NCBI GenBank assembly: GCA_002786855.1
Contig: PCUU01000056.1
Location: 519 to 64,518, forward strand
Direction: 5' to 3'
Source: Cytophagales bacterium CG12_big_fil_rev_8_21_14_0_65_40_12
GTDB lineage: Bacteria; Bacteroidota; Bacteroidia; Cytophagales; Cyclobacteriaceae
DNA: 64,000 nucleotides
The notes under the pieces are model-generated. The model did not search any database. It had not been told where the DNA came from and was given only the letters and a program-made list of their open reading frames with translations. A program made the position numbers and the translations under genes. Positions 26,057 to 34,439 of the stretch are shown here, piece by piece. How positions within the stretch are numbered: position 1 is the first letter of the stretch; every line of letters begins with the position of its first letter.

Positions 26057-26561
26057 GGTCGGCCAGTTTCCTTTCAAAAGCTTCTGCATTAAACCAACGC
26101 TGAATTTCCACTTCATCCAAAATGGTATTTAATCTTTGCCAAAGGATGGGTTTTAAGCCATTGGTAACAATAAAATCAACTGCTTCATCAAATGAATTGA
26201 AAACACTCTTGAAAAAGGATTCTTGCTTAATTTCTTTCAATGCATTGAATCGGAGGGTGGTTTCAATATTGAAAAGCATTAAGTCCGCAAGCAACGAAGG
26301 ATCGAGTTCTAAATCTTTGAAATGCTTGATGGCTTTTTGAGCCACCGATCGCCTTGCTTTGGGTTTGCGCTTAGTGGAAGGAAAATACTCTTTGCTGATT
26401 TTGAACTTCGCATCCTCAATAAGTTTGTCCTCTTTAGGGTTGAAAACGAAATTATAATAGTCGCGAACCGGCTTGAACTTATCGTATAATTCTAAAACCT
26501 GAGTTTCTAAATCGGCTTTTTTAAGACTTTGCAAATACTTGGTCAGTGCTCGTTTGCTCAT
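26046..26561 (-). CDS. DUF6155 family protein
   Basis: 171 residues, helical and basic, beginning MSKRALTKYLQSL. The block YYNFVFNPKEDKLIEDAKF and the following ISKEYFP and RRSVAQKAIKHF match what I know as DUF6155, a cytoplasmic family of unknown function in Bacteroidota. No signal peptide or catalytic motif is visible. The last codons (KLADLDL, stop) lie inside the hairpin of the right repeat, which indicates that this gene and the hairpin were neighbours before the island arrived. Confidence 0.7.
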   Translation of the reverse strand: MSKRALTKYLQSLKKADLETQVLELYDKFKPVRDYYNFVFNPKEDKLIEDAKFKISKEYFPSTKRKPKARRSVAQKAIKHFKDLELDPSLLADLMLFNIETTLRFNALKEIKQESFFKSVFNSFDEAVDFIVTNGLKPILWQRLNTILDEVEIQRWFNAEAFERKLADLDL

Positions 26562-26743
26562 GCATTTCGGATTGGCCTTTCAAGTTAAAAAAGGCACGGC
26601 TTATTCTTCTAATTATCGAAATAAAGTGATGCTACAATTCAACTCCCATTTTTTACAATTCAAATAGATGAATCAACGGTGTAGCCAAAAGTGGGATCGA
26701 AATATAGATAGGTGGGGTTTAGTTTACTGTAAACACTACAACT

Positions 26744-27139
26744 ATGAAAAAAGCCATACTATTCACGTTCATGTTGGCCCTAGTAGGACTCAACTCAATC
26801 CAGGCCCAAGATTTAACGCCACCAAAATCAGGCAATGAAATTCGTTTAAAGGATTTCACGGTAACAATTGCACAGGGAGAAACCTTAGATGCGAATTTAT
26901 GGGTGGTAAAATCAAAGAAATACAAACTGGTTTTAGGAACACCCGAAGCTTCAGGAAAAACAGGTGTTGAATTTGATTTCAACGAGAAGTCAGGCGAAGA
27001 ACTGACCTACGATATGAAAATCAAAGTTGACGCGAGCACTCCAGTTGGGGACTATATCTACATTTTGAAAGTGCCTGGCGTTGGTAGAAATGCTGTAAAG
27101 GGCTCTACATTAAAGGTAAAAGTGGTTCAGGCGGGTTAA
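26744..27139 (+). CDS. Small secreted beta-sandwich-like protein
   Basis: 131 residues with a signal peptide (MKKAILFTFMLALVGLNSIQAQ). The mature part of about 110 residues is made of alternating strands (IRLKDFTVTIAQGE, YKLVLGTPEASG, LTYDMKIKVDASTPVGDYIYIL, TLKVKVVQ), resembling an Ig-like or CARDB-like fold; TPVGDY is typical of such domains. No lipobox and no C-terminal sorting domain. I do not recognise the family. A clear terminator follows it, so it is probably a single-gene transcript. Confidence 0.65.
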   Translation: MKKAILFTFMLALVGLNSIQAQDLTPPKSGNEIRLKDFTVTIAQGETLDANLWVVKSKKYKLVLGTPEASGKTGVEFDFNEKSGEELTYDMKIKVDASTPVGDYIYILKVPGVGRNAVKGSTLKVKVVQAG

Positions 27140-27161
27140 GGCTGGGCTTTCATGAGAATAC

Positions 27162-27191
27162 AGCCCTGAGGTTTAACTTTCAGGGCTTTTT
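27162..27191 (+). terminator. Rho-independent terminator
   Basis: AGCCCTGA (27162-27169) pairs with TCAGGGCT (27180-27187) over a 10-base loop and runs into TTTTT. It lies 22 bases after the stop of the small secreted protein gene and 13 bases before the kinase start. Confidence 0.85.
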
Positions 27192-27203
27192 GTATATTTA
27201 GGC

Positions 27204-28238
27204 ATGACCAAAAAGAAGATTTATGGATTGAGAGTCGCCATTGGCCTAATGGTCTTTCTTTTCTTTAAAATCACTTCGGAAGCTGCCAACGATTGGTCAA
27301 TCGCAACGCTCTATTCGGTGCTCTTTACCACCTTTATTGTCTTGATCATTTTCGAAGTCATAGATTTCAGCGGTCGAAAACTGATCCGTAAATATAAAGG
27401 CAGCCTCACATCTTATTCCGTCCTGTTCAAATTTTATTTGATCAATTGCATTGCTACCGCACCCTTTGTGCTTTTGGCTTCGATAGTGCATACAGAGGTT
27501 TTTATTCCCTACCTGCTTTGTCCTGGCTGCCCCGCTTCGCCAAATGAGTTGACCAAAACCATTGCCCAAGGTTTGGTGCTTTCTTGGCTCATAATTTCTG
27601 CGAAGACTTTTATTACCTATATGGAATATACGCGCAAGTCGGAGCGCGAAAAATCTGAAATCCAGCAAGAGTTGGCTTTAAGCAAATTCGAAAGCCTTAA
27701 AGATCAAATTCAACCTCATTTTTTATTCAATAGCTTTAGCGTGCTCACGGCAATTATTGAAGAAGACCCGAAGCTGGCGGTTGAGTTTGTCGCTAAACTT
27801 TCAAAAATCTACCGTTATGTATTGGACAACAAGTCACAACTCGTTGATTTAAAAACCGAACTTGAATTCTTAGAACATTATATTTTTCTGCTTAAGACAA
27901 GACACAGAGAGAGTATTCAGATCAATATCAAATTAGAAGGCGTTTCATCGCTATTGCCGATCTTGTCTTTACAGATGCTTGTAGAAAATGCTTTAAAGCA
28001 TAATTACTTCTCGAAAGAGATACCTTTGATCATTGATCTTTATGCCGAAAATGGCTGGCTTATAGTGACGAACAACTTGAATAAGCGAAGCGATATGAAA
28101 GAAAGCACCAAATTTGGCTTGCAGAATATTCAAAACAGGTATGAACTTTTGCTTGAGCAATCCATTGAAGTATTGGAGAATAAAACATCTTTTACAGTGA
28201 AACTCCCACTGATTACTAATCTAGATGAACTCAAATGA
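27204..28238 (+). CDS. LytS/YehU-type sensor histidine kinase
   Basis: 344 residues. Four membrane helices lie in the first 140 residues, followed by a coiled segment and a His_kinase domain (PF06580) with QIQPHFLFNSF (phosphorylated His at about 172). The HATPase region has the family's MLVENALKHNY and FGLQNIQNRYELL. A CPGC motif (106-109) lies in the loop between helices three and four, which might sense redox state or metal (inference). It overlaps the response regulator by ATGATG, a usual LytS/LytTR pair. TATATTTA just before the ATG is close to the -7 consensus and fits a short leader. Confidence 0.9.
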   Translation: MTKKKIYGLRVAIGLMVFLFFKITSEAANDWSIATLYSVLFTTFIVLIIFEVIDFSGRKLIRKYKGSLTSYSVLFKFYLINCIATAPFVLLASIVHTEVFIPYLLCPGCPASPNELTKTIAQGLVLSWLIISAKTFITYMEYTRKSEREKSEIQQELALSKFESLKDQIQPHFLFNSFSVLTAIIEEDPKLAVEFVAKLSKIYRYVLDNKSQLVDLKTELEFLEHYIFLLKTRHRESIQINIKLEGVSSLLPILSLQMLVENALKHNYFSKEIPLIIDLYAENGWLIVTNNLNKRSDMKESTKFGLQNIQNRYELLLEQSIEVLENKTSFTVKLPLITNLDELK

Positions 28239-28990
28239 TGAAAGTAGTAATTGTAGAAGATGAAATTCTTTCAGCAAAACGATTAGCGAAAATCGTCATG
28301 GAACTTGAGGCCGATGTCGAAGTACTCGCCATTTTGGAGTCAGTTTTCGAAGCTAAAAAATGGTTTGAAGCCAACCCAAAACCCGACCTCATCTTTTTGG
28401 ATATCCAGTTGAATGATGGAACGGGCTTCGATATTATTCAAGGGCTCAAGGACTATCCGCGCATTATTTTCACAACGGCTTATGAAGAATATTCCCTAGA
28501 GGCCTTCAAATACAATAGCATTGATTATTTGCTCAAACCTATAGATCCGATGGAGTTAAAAAATACTTTTGAAAAGCTCCAACGAATCAACAGTAAAGAT
28601 GAAAATGTCTATAGAGACCAAATTGAGGCCTTTAAGGCCAATTTTAATGCGGCATATCGCGAACGCTTTTTAATCAAAGTGGGCAACCAATTCAAAAGCA
28701 TTTCCATCAAAGAGGTGGCCTATTTTTATTATGCCGAAGGGCTTACTTATGTCCAAACCAATGTGCAGTCGCTGCCAATGGATTTTACCTTGGACCAGTT
28801 GATGGAACAATTGGATCCAAAGCAATTTTTTAGAATCAATCGTCAATGTATCATTAAGATCAGCTGCATTAAGGAGATTCATGCATACTTTAATAGCAGA
28901 CTCTTACTCAATTTAAGTCCTTCGTTTCCACAAGAAGTAATAGTAAGCCGAGAGAGGGTACAAGCTTTTAAGATTTGGGCGGGCATGTGA
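28235..28990 (+). CDS. LytTR-family response regulator
   Basis: 251 residues. The receiver domain (1-125) has the acidic pair E8/D9, phospho-acceptor D56 in LIFLDIQLN, T80/T81, and K101 in YLLKPID. A LytTR DNA-binding domain follows (about 145-250), with FLIKVGNQFKSI, VAYFYYAEGLTYV, FFRINRQCIIK and VIVSRERVQAFKIW. It is the partner of the preceding kinase, with overlapping stop and start. LytTR regulators usually bind promoter repeats of about 9 bp; the target here is unknown. The neighbouring genes offer no obvious candidate beyond the permease downstream. Confidence 0.93.
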   Translation: MMKVVIVEDEILSAKRLAKIVMELEADVEVLAILESVFEAKKWFEANPKPDLIFLDIQLNDGTGFDIIQGLKDYPRIIFTTAYEEYSLEAFKYNSIDYLLKPIDPMELKNTFEKLQRINSKDENVYRDQIEAFKANFNAAYRERFLIKVGNQFKSISIKEVAYFYYAEGLTYVQTNVQSLPMDFTLDQLMEQLDPKQFFRINRQCIIKISCIKEIHAYFNSRLLLNLSPSFPQEVIVSRERVQAFKIWAGM

Positions 28991-29011
28991 TTATATCTAG
29001 ATTTACAGGTC

Positions 29012-29182
29012 GCCCCTACAGGGCTTACTTCAAAAATAAATGGATTGTGGGCTAGTAAAAGAACACCCCTCTGGGGTTTGTAGATATAGAGTTGATCTTA
29101 TGGAATTGCCATATTTGAGAGTCCCATCGGGACGAACTGTTAATAGAATTCCGAGTTCGAATATTCAGAGCTCCAGCGGAGC
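29012..29182. repeat. Array of four evenly spaced micro-hairpins
   Basis: Four short palindromes stand about 50-56 bases apart: GCCC-CTACA-GGGC (29012-29024), ACCCC-TCT-GGGGT (29065-29077), GTCCC-ATC-GGGAC (29121-29133) and GCTCC-AGC-GGAGC (29170-29182). Three share a 5-bp stem and a 3-base loop, and flanks are partly alike (AGAG before, TATA/TAGA after). They look like decayed units of a dispersed Bacteroidota REP-like repeat. The array occupies the gap between the LytTR gene and the permease gene, where no gene is seen. Confidence 0.6.
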
Positions 29183-29269
29183 GGCCTATAAAATTTCACC
29201 ACAGCAATCGCTTATTTCAAATGGATTGGGTTTAGGCCATTAATACCTCCATTTTACTTATTTTCGGCC

Positions 29270-30016
29270 ATGCTAAACGAACTCTCTGTTGTAGATTGGG
29301 TGGCCATTATAGGCTCTGGCTTTGTGCTGGGGGTTTCCAAGTCTGGCTTGAAAGGCATCAGTATTATCATTGTCGCTTTGATGGTTTTTGTGTTTGGGGC
29401 TAGGGCATCCACGGGTATTTTACTTCCTATGCTCATTGTGGGCGATATTTTTGCGGTGATTTACTACAACAAACACGCTGAATGGAAATACCTAATCCGT
29501 CTTTTACCTTTTATGATGCTCGGTGTCATCATCGGCACTTGGGTAGGCGAGTCCATGTCCGAAACCGTGTTTCGAAAAAGCATGGCGGGTGTAATATTCA
29601 TTTCTGTGATCGTGATGTTTTGGTGGGATCAACGAAAATCTAAGAATGTACCTCAACACTTGGCCTTTGCAGGTGTGATGGGTTTAACCGCGGGATTCAC
29701 CACTATGGTGGGCAATCTGGCAGGCTCTTTTGCGAATATCTTCTTTCTGGCCATGAGGCTACCAAAAAATGCATTTATCGGCACAACAGCTTGGCTCTTC
29801 CTGATCATCAACCTTTTCAAAGTGCCATTTCATGTATTCAGCTGGGGTACAATTACGATTGAGACCCTAAAAGTGGACGCTGTGCTTGTGCCAGCGATTT
29901 TTTTAGGGCTTTATGTAGGTATTAAAATTCTGAAGAAAGTAAACGATGCGGTCTTTAGAAAATTCATCTTGGTGATGACCGGAGTAGGAGCCATCCTGAT
30001 TTTCTTTAGCTCATAA
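29270..30016 (+). CDS. TauE/SafE-family membrane permease
   Basis: 248 residues with about eight membrane helices and the family features GSGFVLGVSKSGLKG at the start and a second half-repeat GLTAGFTTMVGNLAGSF. TauE/SafE proteins export sulfite, sulfonates or related anions; the substrate here is unknown. The gene is convergent with arsC (9 bp between stops), so it is not in the ars operon, although a link to oxyanion export is conceivable. Start ATG at 29270 follows a TATTTTCG stretch that may be a weak -7 element. Confidence 0.8.
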   Translation: MLNELSVVDWVAIIGSGFVLGVSKSGLKGISIIIVALMVFVFGARASTGILLPMLIVGDIFAVIYYNKHAEWKYLIRLLPFMMLGVIIGTWVGESMSETVFRKSMAGVIFISVIVMFWWDQRKSKNVPQHLAFAGVMGLTAGFTTMVGNLAGSFANIFFLAMRLPKNAFIGTTAWLFLIINLFKVPFHVFSWGTITIETLKVDAVLVPAIFLGLYVGIKILKKVNDAVFRKFILVMTGVGAILIFFSS

Positions 30017-30024
30017 TTGGGGCA

Positions 30025-30642
30025 TTATTTTTTTATTCTAGAAAAGACATAAAGCATCTCTGTAGCAATTTCCTTGCTGCGCTCTAAATATTTAGCCTCC
30101 ATCAAGTCAGTACCGTCAAAAGCCTTTGGATCATCATAGCGCAGAGGAATTCTGATTTCGGCACCAGGTATAAACGGGCAATTCTCATCGGCATGCGAAC
30201 AGGTCATAATTGCCGCAAAGCCTGAGTTGGGGTTAGGCGCATCATCAAATTTCTTTGAGAAGGCTTTTATGTTTGGCGAAGAATCTGAATAGCTGACCTC
30301 ATAGATAGGGTTGGTATTGCCAGTTGATTCAATTTTGAAACCAGCGGCTTTAATTGCATTCACAGCATTTTCATTAAAGGCTGTTACTTCCACTCCGCCC
30401 GAGAAACAAGAAGTCTCAATCCCAAAATAAGCTGAAATCGTTTGAGCCCAAATTTGAGCCAATTGGCTTCTTCTCGAGTTATGGGTACAGATAAAATTAA
30501 GCTGAATGGGCAATTCGTTGTCCAGCTTGTTTTGTACGAAATCCACCATTGCTTGAAGCTGTGGAAATCGTTCTTCTTTAATTTGTTCAACCTTTAAATC
30601 TTTAATAAAGGCATCAAGATTTGGGTAGAAATTCTTTGGCAT
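30025..30642 (-). CDS. arsC: Arsenate reductase, low-molecular-weight phosphatase type
   Basis: 205 residues, with a 45-residue N-terminal helical extension before the phosphatase fold. P-loop FICTHNSRRSQ has the nucleophile C52. C148 and C155 (TCSHADENCP, spacing CX6C) match the resolving cysteines of thioredoxin-coupled arsenate reductases. The general acid loop appears as YDDPKAFDGT (170-178). It would reduce arsenate to arsenite in the cytoplasm. Cotranscribed with DUF6428 and arsR (12 and 19 bp gaps). The P-loop reads NSRR where many family members have NSAR. Confidence 0.88.
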   Translation of the reverse strand: MPKNFYPNLDAFIKDLKVEQIKEERFPQLQAMVDFVQNKLDNELPIQLNFICTHNSRRSQLAQIWAQTISAYFGIETSCFSGGVEVTAFNENAVNAIKAAGFKIESTGNTNPIYEVSYSDSSPNIKAFSKKFDDAPNPNSGFAAIMTCSHADENCPFIPGAEIRIPLRYDDPKAFDGTDLMEAKYLERSKEIATEMLYVFSRIKK

Positions 30643-30654
30643 AAGGTGGTAAGT

Positions 30655-31119
30655 TTAGCAACAACCAGAACCAGGAGCACAAGCATTAGCACCCACTGCT
30701 GATAGTCTGATTTTCTGTTTCTCTTGAGGTATTCCGCACTGATCTTGCGCTAGACAAGTAGTTTGTTTTGTGGTAAGCAGAAAGTTCTCTCCGTTAAAAT
30801 CCAGTCCGTATTTCCCAATGGTCGAACTTTGATACTCAACTTCAATAGGAAGATCTTCTAGTCCCAAGATTTTCTCGGAAAGCTCGATAATATGCACCAA
30901 TTTCTCTGGATGCAATCTGTGATCATAATCATTGGCCTCCCATAGCTGAAAACTTATCACATCCTCTTTCCGAACTGTTCCACCGCAATCTATAAAGTGT
31001 TTTGATATTTTACCTACTTCTGTAACGTGAAAGTGGTTAGGCACTAGATCGCCATTCGGTAATTCAAAGGCGATGGTTTCAAGGCCTTTTAATTGGGTTT
31101 TAATTTCTGATAATTTCAT
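30655..31119 (-). CDS. DUF6428 family protein of the arsenic cluster
   Basis: 154 residues without membrane segments. The block PNHFHVTEVGKISKHFIDCG and the cysteine-rich tail (TTCLAQDQCG ... ACAPGSGCC) match what I know as DUF6428, commonly placed between arsR and arsC in Bacteroidota. Conserved histidines and the terminal cysteines could bind arsenite or a metal (inference). Function is otherwise unknown. Confidence 0.78.
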   Translation of the reverse strand: MKLSEIKTQLKGLETIAFELPNGDLVPNHFHVTEVGKISKHFIDCGGTVRKEDVISFQLWEANDYDHRLHPEKLVHIIELSEKILGLEDLPIEVEYQSSTIGKYGLDFNGENFLLTTKQTTCLAQDQCGIPQEKQKIRLSAVGANACAPGSGCC

Positions 31120-31138
31120 GATTATAGAATTTGAGTTG

Positions 31139-31465
31139 TTAGCAGCAGCTGCCGTTATTTTTTTTATTGAAGAATTGGGTGAAGGTGGTGAACATGTCTT
31201 CCCATGCTTGCTGATCTATACAATAGCAAACGGATGTGCCTTCTACATTGCCCTTGATGATACCCAAAGCTTTTAATTCTTTTAAATGCTGAGAGATAGT
31301 AGGCTGAGCCAAGCCAATCTCATCTACCAAGTCGCCACAAACGCAAGCATTGATTTTAAATAAATGCTGCAAAATGGCGACCCTTGCTGGGTGCCCAATG
31401 GCTTTGGCCAAAAGTGCGATCTTGTTTTGTTCCTCTGAAAATATTTCGGTTTTGGTGACACCCAT
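31139..31465 (-). CDS. arsR: ArsR-family transcriptional repressor
   Basis: 108 residues with a winged helix-turn-helix: GHPARVAILQHL, the recognition helix AQPTISQHLKELKALG, and a wing ending in SVCYCIDQ. Cysteines C41 and C43 (ACVCGDLV) lie where arsenite-responsive ArsR proteins carry their ligand cysteines; C80/C82 and C107/C108 are additional. It should repress its own operon until arsenite or antimonite binds. A 24-base near-palindrome lies directly upstream. Confidence 0.92.
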   Translation of the reverse strand: MGVTKTEIFSEEQNKIALLAKAIGHPARVAILQHLFKINACVCGDLVDEIGLAQPTISQHLKELKALGIIKGNVEGTSVCYCIDQQAWEDMFTTFTQFFNKKNNGSCC

Positions 31466-31476
31466 ATGCTTAATTT

Positions 31477-31500
31477 ATTCATTGCAATATTACGATGAAT
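31477..31500 (-). promoter_or_regulatory. Probable ArsR operator
   Basis: A 24-base dyad with outer arms ATTCAT/ATGAAT and centre GCAATATTAC matches its own reverse complement at 20 of 24 positions. It ends 11 bases upstream of the arsR start codon. The site is where an autoregulating ArsR dimer would bind. Confidence 0.55.
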
Positions 31501-31558
31501 GATTTTAGAAATCAAAATGGTTGCTAAAGAATTTTAAGAATTTTGAATAAAGCTATTT

Positions 31559-31985
31559 AGACCCTTCGTTCCTCAGGTAAGAAAAACGGTCGTTGTCGCT
31601 TTTGAGCGAGGATAGCTATATAAGAGGCATAAAACTAATTTCATGCACACTGCTTTTCATCCTGAGCTCCGATGCTTCGGAGCGAAGGAATTAAGGCGAT
31701 TAGTAAGACCCTTCCTGCGTCAGGGAAGGAAAATGGTCTTTGCCGCTTTTGAGCGAGGATAGCTATATAAGAGGCATAAAACTAATTCTACGCACACGGC
31801 TTTTCATCCTGAGCTCCGATGCTTCGGAGCGAAGGAATTAAGGCGATTAGTAAGACCCTTCCTGCGTCAGGGAAGGAAAACGGTCCTTGTCGCTTTTGAG
31901 CAGAGATAGCTGAATAAAAGGCATAAAACTAATTTCATGCACACTGCTTTTCATCCTGAGTGCAGCGAAGGAACTAAATATAATT
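31559..31985. repeat. Three tandem 147-bp repeats
   Basis: Units start with AGACCCTTC at 31559, 31706 and 31853, giving an exact 147-bp period. Units 1 and 2 are near-identical after the first 40 bases; unit 3 diverges at the end and has lost a loop. Each unit carries a hairpin GCTCCG-ATGCTT-CGGAGC followed by GAAGGA, and units 2 and 3 carry a second near-palindrome CCCTTCCTGCGTCAGGGAAGG less one base. The tandem block fills most of the 534-bp gene-free space between arsR and ribF. No protein-coding potential is seen. Confidence 0.8.
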
Positions 31986-31999
31986 CCGTTCTGAAATTA

Positions 32000-32941
32000 T
32001 TAAGCTTCTGAGAATTGAGCCAACCTGGCCTTAACAGCAATTTCATCTTGCTGAAGCTGAGCCTTAAGCGCTTCAACCGAATTGAATTTCTCTTCTTTTC
32101 TGATCAAATCAATGAATTCAATGCTGATTTCAGAATCGTAAATGTCATCACTGAAATCGAAAATGTGCACTTCGATGGTTTTATCGTCTCCACCCACTGT
32201 TGGGCGATGACCAATATTGAGCATCCCATCGCGCTTTTGGTATTTATTACAAACCTTTACGGCATAAATGCCATCCGCAGGAATCAGTTTATAGGATTCT
32301 TTGATGTGAATATTCGCTGTTGGGTAGCCAATGGTCCTGCCAAGTTGCTTTCCATGAACGACCATACCAGAGACAGAATAGGGGCGACCCAGGTACTCAT
32401 TGGCCGTTTTTACATCTCCGGTTTCTAAGGCGCGTCTGATCTTAGTGGACGAAACCCCAATCGCGTCAATATCAAGCCTTGGAATTTCCTCTACCTCAAA
32501 ATCATATTTAGGTGCAAAATCCAAGAGCGTTTCAAAATTTCCTTCTCTGTTTTTGCCAAAATGATGATCGTAGCCAATGATTAATTTCTTGGTATGCACG
32601 CGTTCATGCAATATCACCCTGATGTACTCTTCGCTTGACATTTGAGCAAACTCTTGGGTAAAGGGGATTTTTACCAAATGATCTACGCCATATTTTTCGA
32701 GTAGCGTGGCTTTTTCCGGGAAAGTAGAAAGCAATTTAAGCGAAGGATCCCAAGGTTTAAGCACCATTCGTGGGTGCGGCCAATAGGTAATAACAACAGT
32801 TTCTCCATTGATTTGGTCCGCTGCCTCGCGCAAGCGGTTCAATATTTTTTGATGACCAAAATGTACCCCATCAAAAGTACCGCTGGTCACCACACTATTG
32901 TTTAGCTCTTCTATGTCTTTTATTCCCAGATGAATTTTCAT
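32000..32941 (-). CDS. ribF: Bifunctional riboflavin kinase/FMN adenylyltransferase
   Basis: 313 residues making FMN and then FAD from riboflavin. The N-terminal FAD synthetase domain (1-180) has VVTSGTFDGVHFGHQKIL with the HxGH nucleotidyltransferase motif and ends in GVSSTKIRRALETGD. The C-terminal flavokinase domain has GRTIGYPTANI and DGIYAVKV. Its start overlaps the truB stop (ATGA), so it is the last gene of the ftsX-DUF3098-uppP-truB-ribF operon. Confidence 0.95.
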   Translation of the reverse strand: MKIHLGIKDIEELNNSVVTSGTFDGVHFGHQKILNRLREAADQINGETVVITYWPHPRMVLKPWDPSLKLLSTFPEKATLLEKYGVDHLVKIPFTQEFAQMSSEEYIRVILHERVHTKKLIIGYDHHFGKNREGNFETLLDFAPKYDFEVEEIPRLDIDAIGVSSTKIRRALETGDVKTANEYLGRPYSVSGMVVHGKQLGRTIGYPTANIHIKESYKLIPADGIYAVKVCNKYQKRDGMLNIGHRPTVGGDDKTIEVHIFDFSDDIYDSEISIEFIDLIRKEEKFNSVEALKAQLQQDEIAVKARLAQFSEA

Positions 32942-33648
32942 TCCATTGAGTTCAAGTAGTTGATCAAGTCTTCTAACTGCCAGGCTTCTTCAACCGAATA
33001 TGCACCAATTTTAGTTCGTCTTAATGCGCTTAAATATGCACCAACGCCAAGTTTTTCCCCAAAATCATTGGCCAAGCTTCTTATGTAAGTGCCTTTGGAG
33101 CAAACCACTCTAAAATCTACTCTGGGTAAATCTACTGCTACTATTTCAAATTCTGAAATGGTAATGAGCCTAGATTTTAATTCCACTTCATCTCCATTTC
33201 GTGCCAAGTCATAAGCCCTTTTTCCGTCCACTTTAATGGCAGAAAAGATCGGAGGGGTTTGGGCTATTTCACCGATAAAGTGCTTTGTGTTGTCTTTGAT
33301 CTGCTCGATTGAGAGGTGATTTACATCTTGTTGAGCGGTTGGCTGCGATTCCAAGTCGTAGCTTGGGGTAGTGCTGCCAAGCATAAAACTGCCCGTGTAT
33401 TCCTTTACATCGGCCATATAACCTTCAATCGACTTGGTTTTCTTGCCCGTGCAAAGGATCAAAAGGCCGGTGGCCAAAGGGTCTAAAGTACCCGCATGAC
33501 CTATTTTCTTGATCTTGATATGGTGCCTGATTTTTTTCACCACACCAAAAGATGTCCATTCGAAAGGCTTATCCACCAGAATAACCTGTCCGTTTAGAAA
33601 ATTCTCTTGCTTAGATAGGGAAGGGTCGATCTCTAGTGCTTTCGGCAT
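32938..33648 (-). CDS. truB: tRNA pseudouridine-55 synthase
   Basis: 236 residues from the ATG at 33648, which shares one base with the uppP stop (TAATG); the longer frame to 33744 lies inside uppP and is rejected. Motif KIGHAGTLDPLATGLLI contains the catalytic aspartate. VDKPFEWTS near the N-terminus and KVDGKRAYDLAR are family marks. It isomerises U55 in the T-loop of tRNAs. Size is close to the minimum for the family; no separate C-terminal PUA domain is evident. Confidence 0.95.
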   Translation of the reverse strand: MPKALEIDPSLSKQENFLNGQVILVDKPFEWTSFGVVKKIRHHIKIKKIGHAGTLDPLATGLLILCTGKKTKSIEGYMADVKEYTGSFMLGSTTPSYDLESQPTAQQDVNHLSIEQIKDNTKHFIGEIAQTPPIFSAIKVDGKRAYDLARNGDEVELKSRLITISEFEIVAVDLPRVDFRVVCSKGTYIRSLANDFGEKLGVGAYLSALRRTKIGAYSVEEAWQLEDLINYLNSME

Positions 33649-34439
33649 TATAGGAGGGTGTAGATTACAGCACCTAATCCTACAACAAAGCAATAGTAGG
33701 AAAAGTATTTCAGTTGACTTTTCTTGACCAAGGCTATCATCCATTTACAGGCTACAAGGCCTGCCAAAAATGCGGCTACAAAACCAGCAATCAACAAAGT
33801 ACTATCCGTTTGCGATGCCGCTAAATCGCCACTTAAAATATCTTTGGCCATTTTCCCCAAAATCAATGGCACCACCATTAAGAAAGAGAATCTAGCTGCT
33901 TTTTCTCTGTCTATACCCAAAAGGACTGCAGTAGAAATCGTGGCACCTGAGCGCGAAATTCCCGGAAGGATGGCAATGGCTTGAGAAATACCGATGACAA
34001 TTGCATTAGGCATTGAAACAGCCTTACCAGTTTTCGAAGCTTTATCCGCTAAAAAAAGCAGGCCTGCTGTAAGTATGAGCATCGCACCCACCAGTAAAAC
34101 TTGTCCGCCAAAAAGCGTTTCGATTTGCTCGTCAAACAATAGACCGATGATGGCTGCTGGAACCATTGAGGCAACTATTTTTAATGAATATTGAAACGAA
34201 TCGTTGTTTTTGAATTGGAAAAGACCCTTAACAAGTTCAGTAATGTCTTTTCTGAAAATAACTACTGTACTCAAAGCGGTGGCGGCATGTAAAACCACTG
34301 TCAACAAGAGGCTTTCTTGCGGTACGCTGGTGTCTCCTAAAATGGTTTTTGCCAGTTCTAAATGGCCACTGCTACTTACGGGTAAAAATTCTGTCAATCC
34401 TTGGATAATCCCTAGGATGATAGCTTCGATTAAAGTCAT
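33648..34439 (-). CDS. uppP: Undecaprenyl-diphosphatase (UppP/BacA)
   Basis: 263-residue inner-membrane enzyme that recycles undecaprenyl pyrophosphate for cell wall synthesis. Motifs: GLTEFLPVSSSGHLEL (14-30) and PGISRSGATI (about 155-165), both contributing to the active site. About eight hydrophobic helices. Overlaps the DUF3098 gene by 4 bp and truB by 1 bp. Confidence 0.95.
   Translation of the reverse strand: MTLIEAIILGIIQGLTEFLPVSSSGHLELAKTILGDTSVPQESLLLTVVLHAATALSTVVIFRKDITELVKGLFQFKNNDSFQYSLKIVASMVPAAIIGLLFDEQIETLFGGQVLLVGAMLILTAGLLFLADKASKTGKAVSMPNAIVIGISQAIAILPGISRSGATISTAVLLGIDREKAARFSFLMVVPLILGKMAKDILSGDLAASQTDSTLLIAGFVAAFLAGLVACKWMIALVKKSQLKYFSYYCFVVGLGAVIYTLL

Noticed and set aside
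31559-31985. CRISPR array
   Set aside because: Repeat period of 147 bp without short unique spacers, and no cas genes in the window.
33649-33744. N-terminal extension of TruB
   Set aside because: It is the opposite reading of the uppP 3' end in another frame; the TAATG junction and TruB homology favour 33648.
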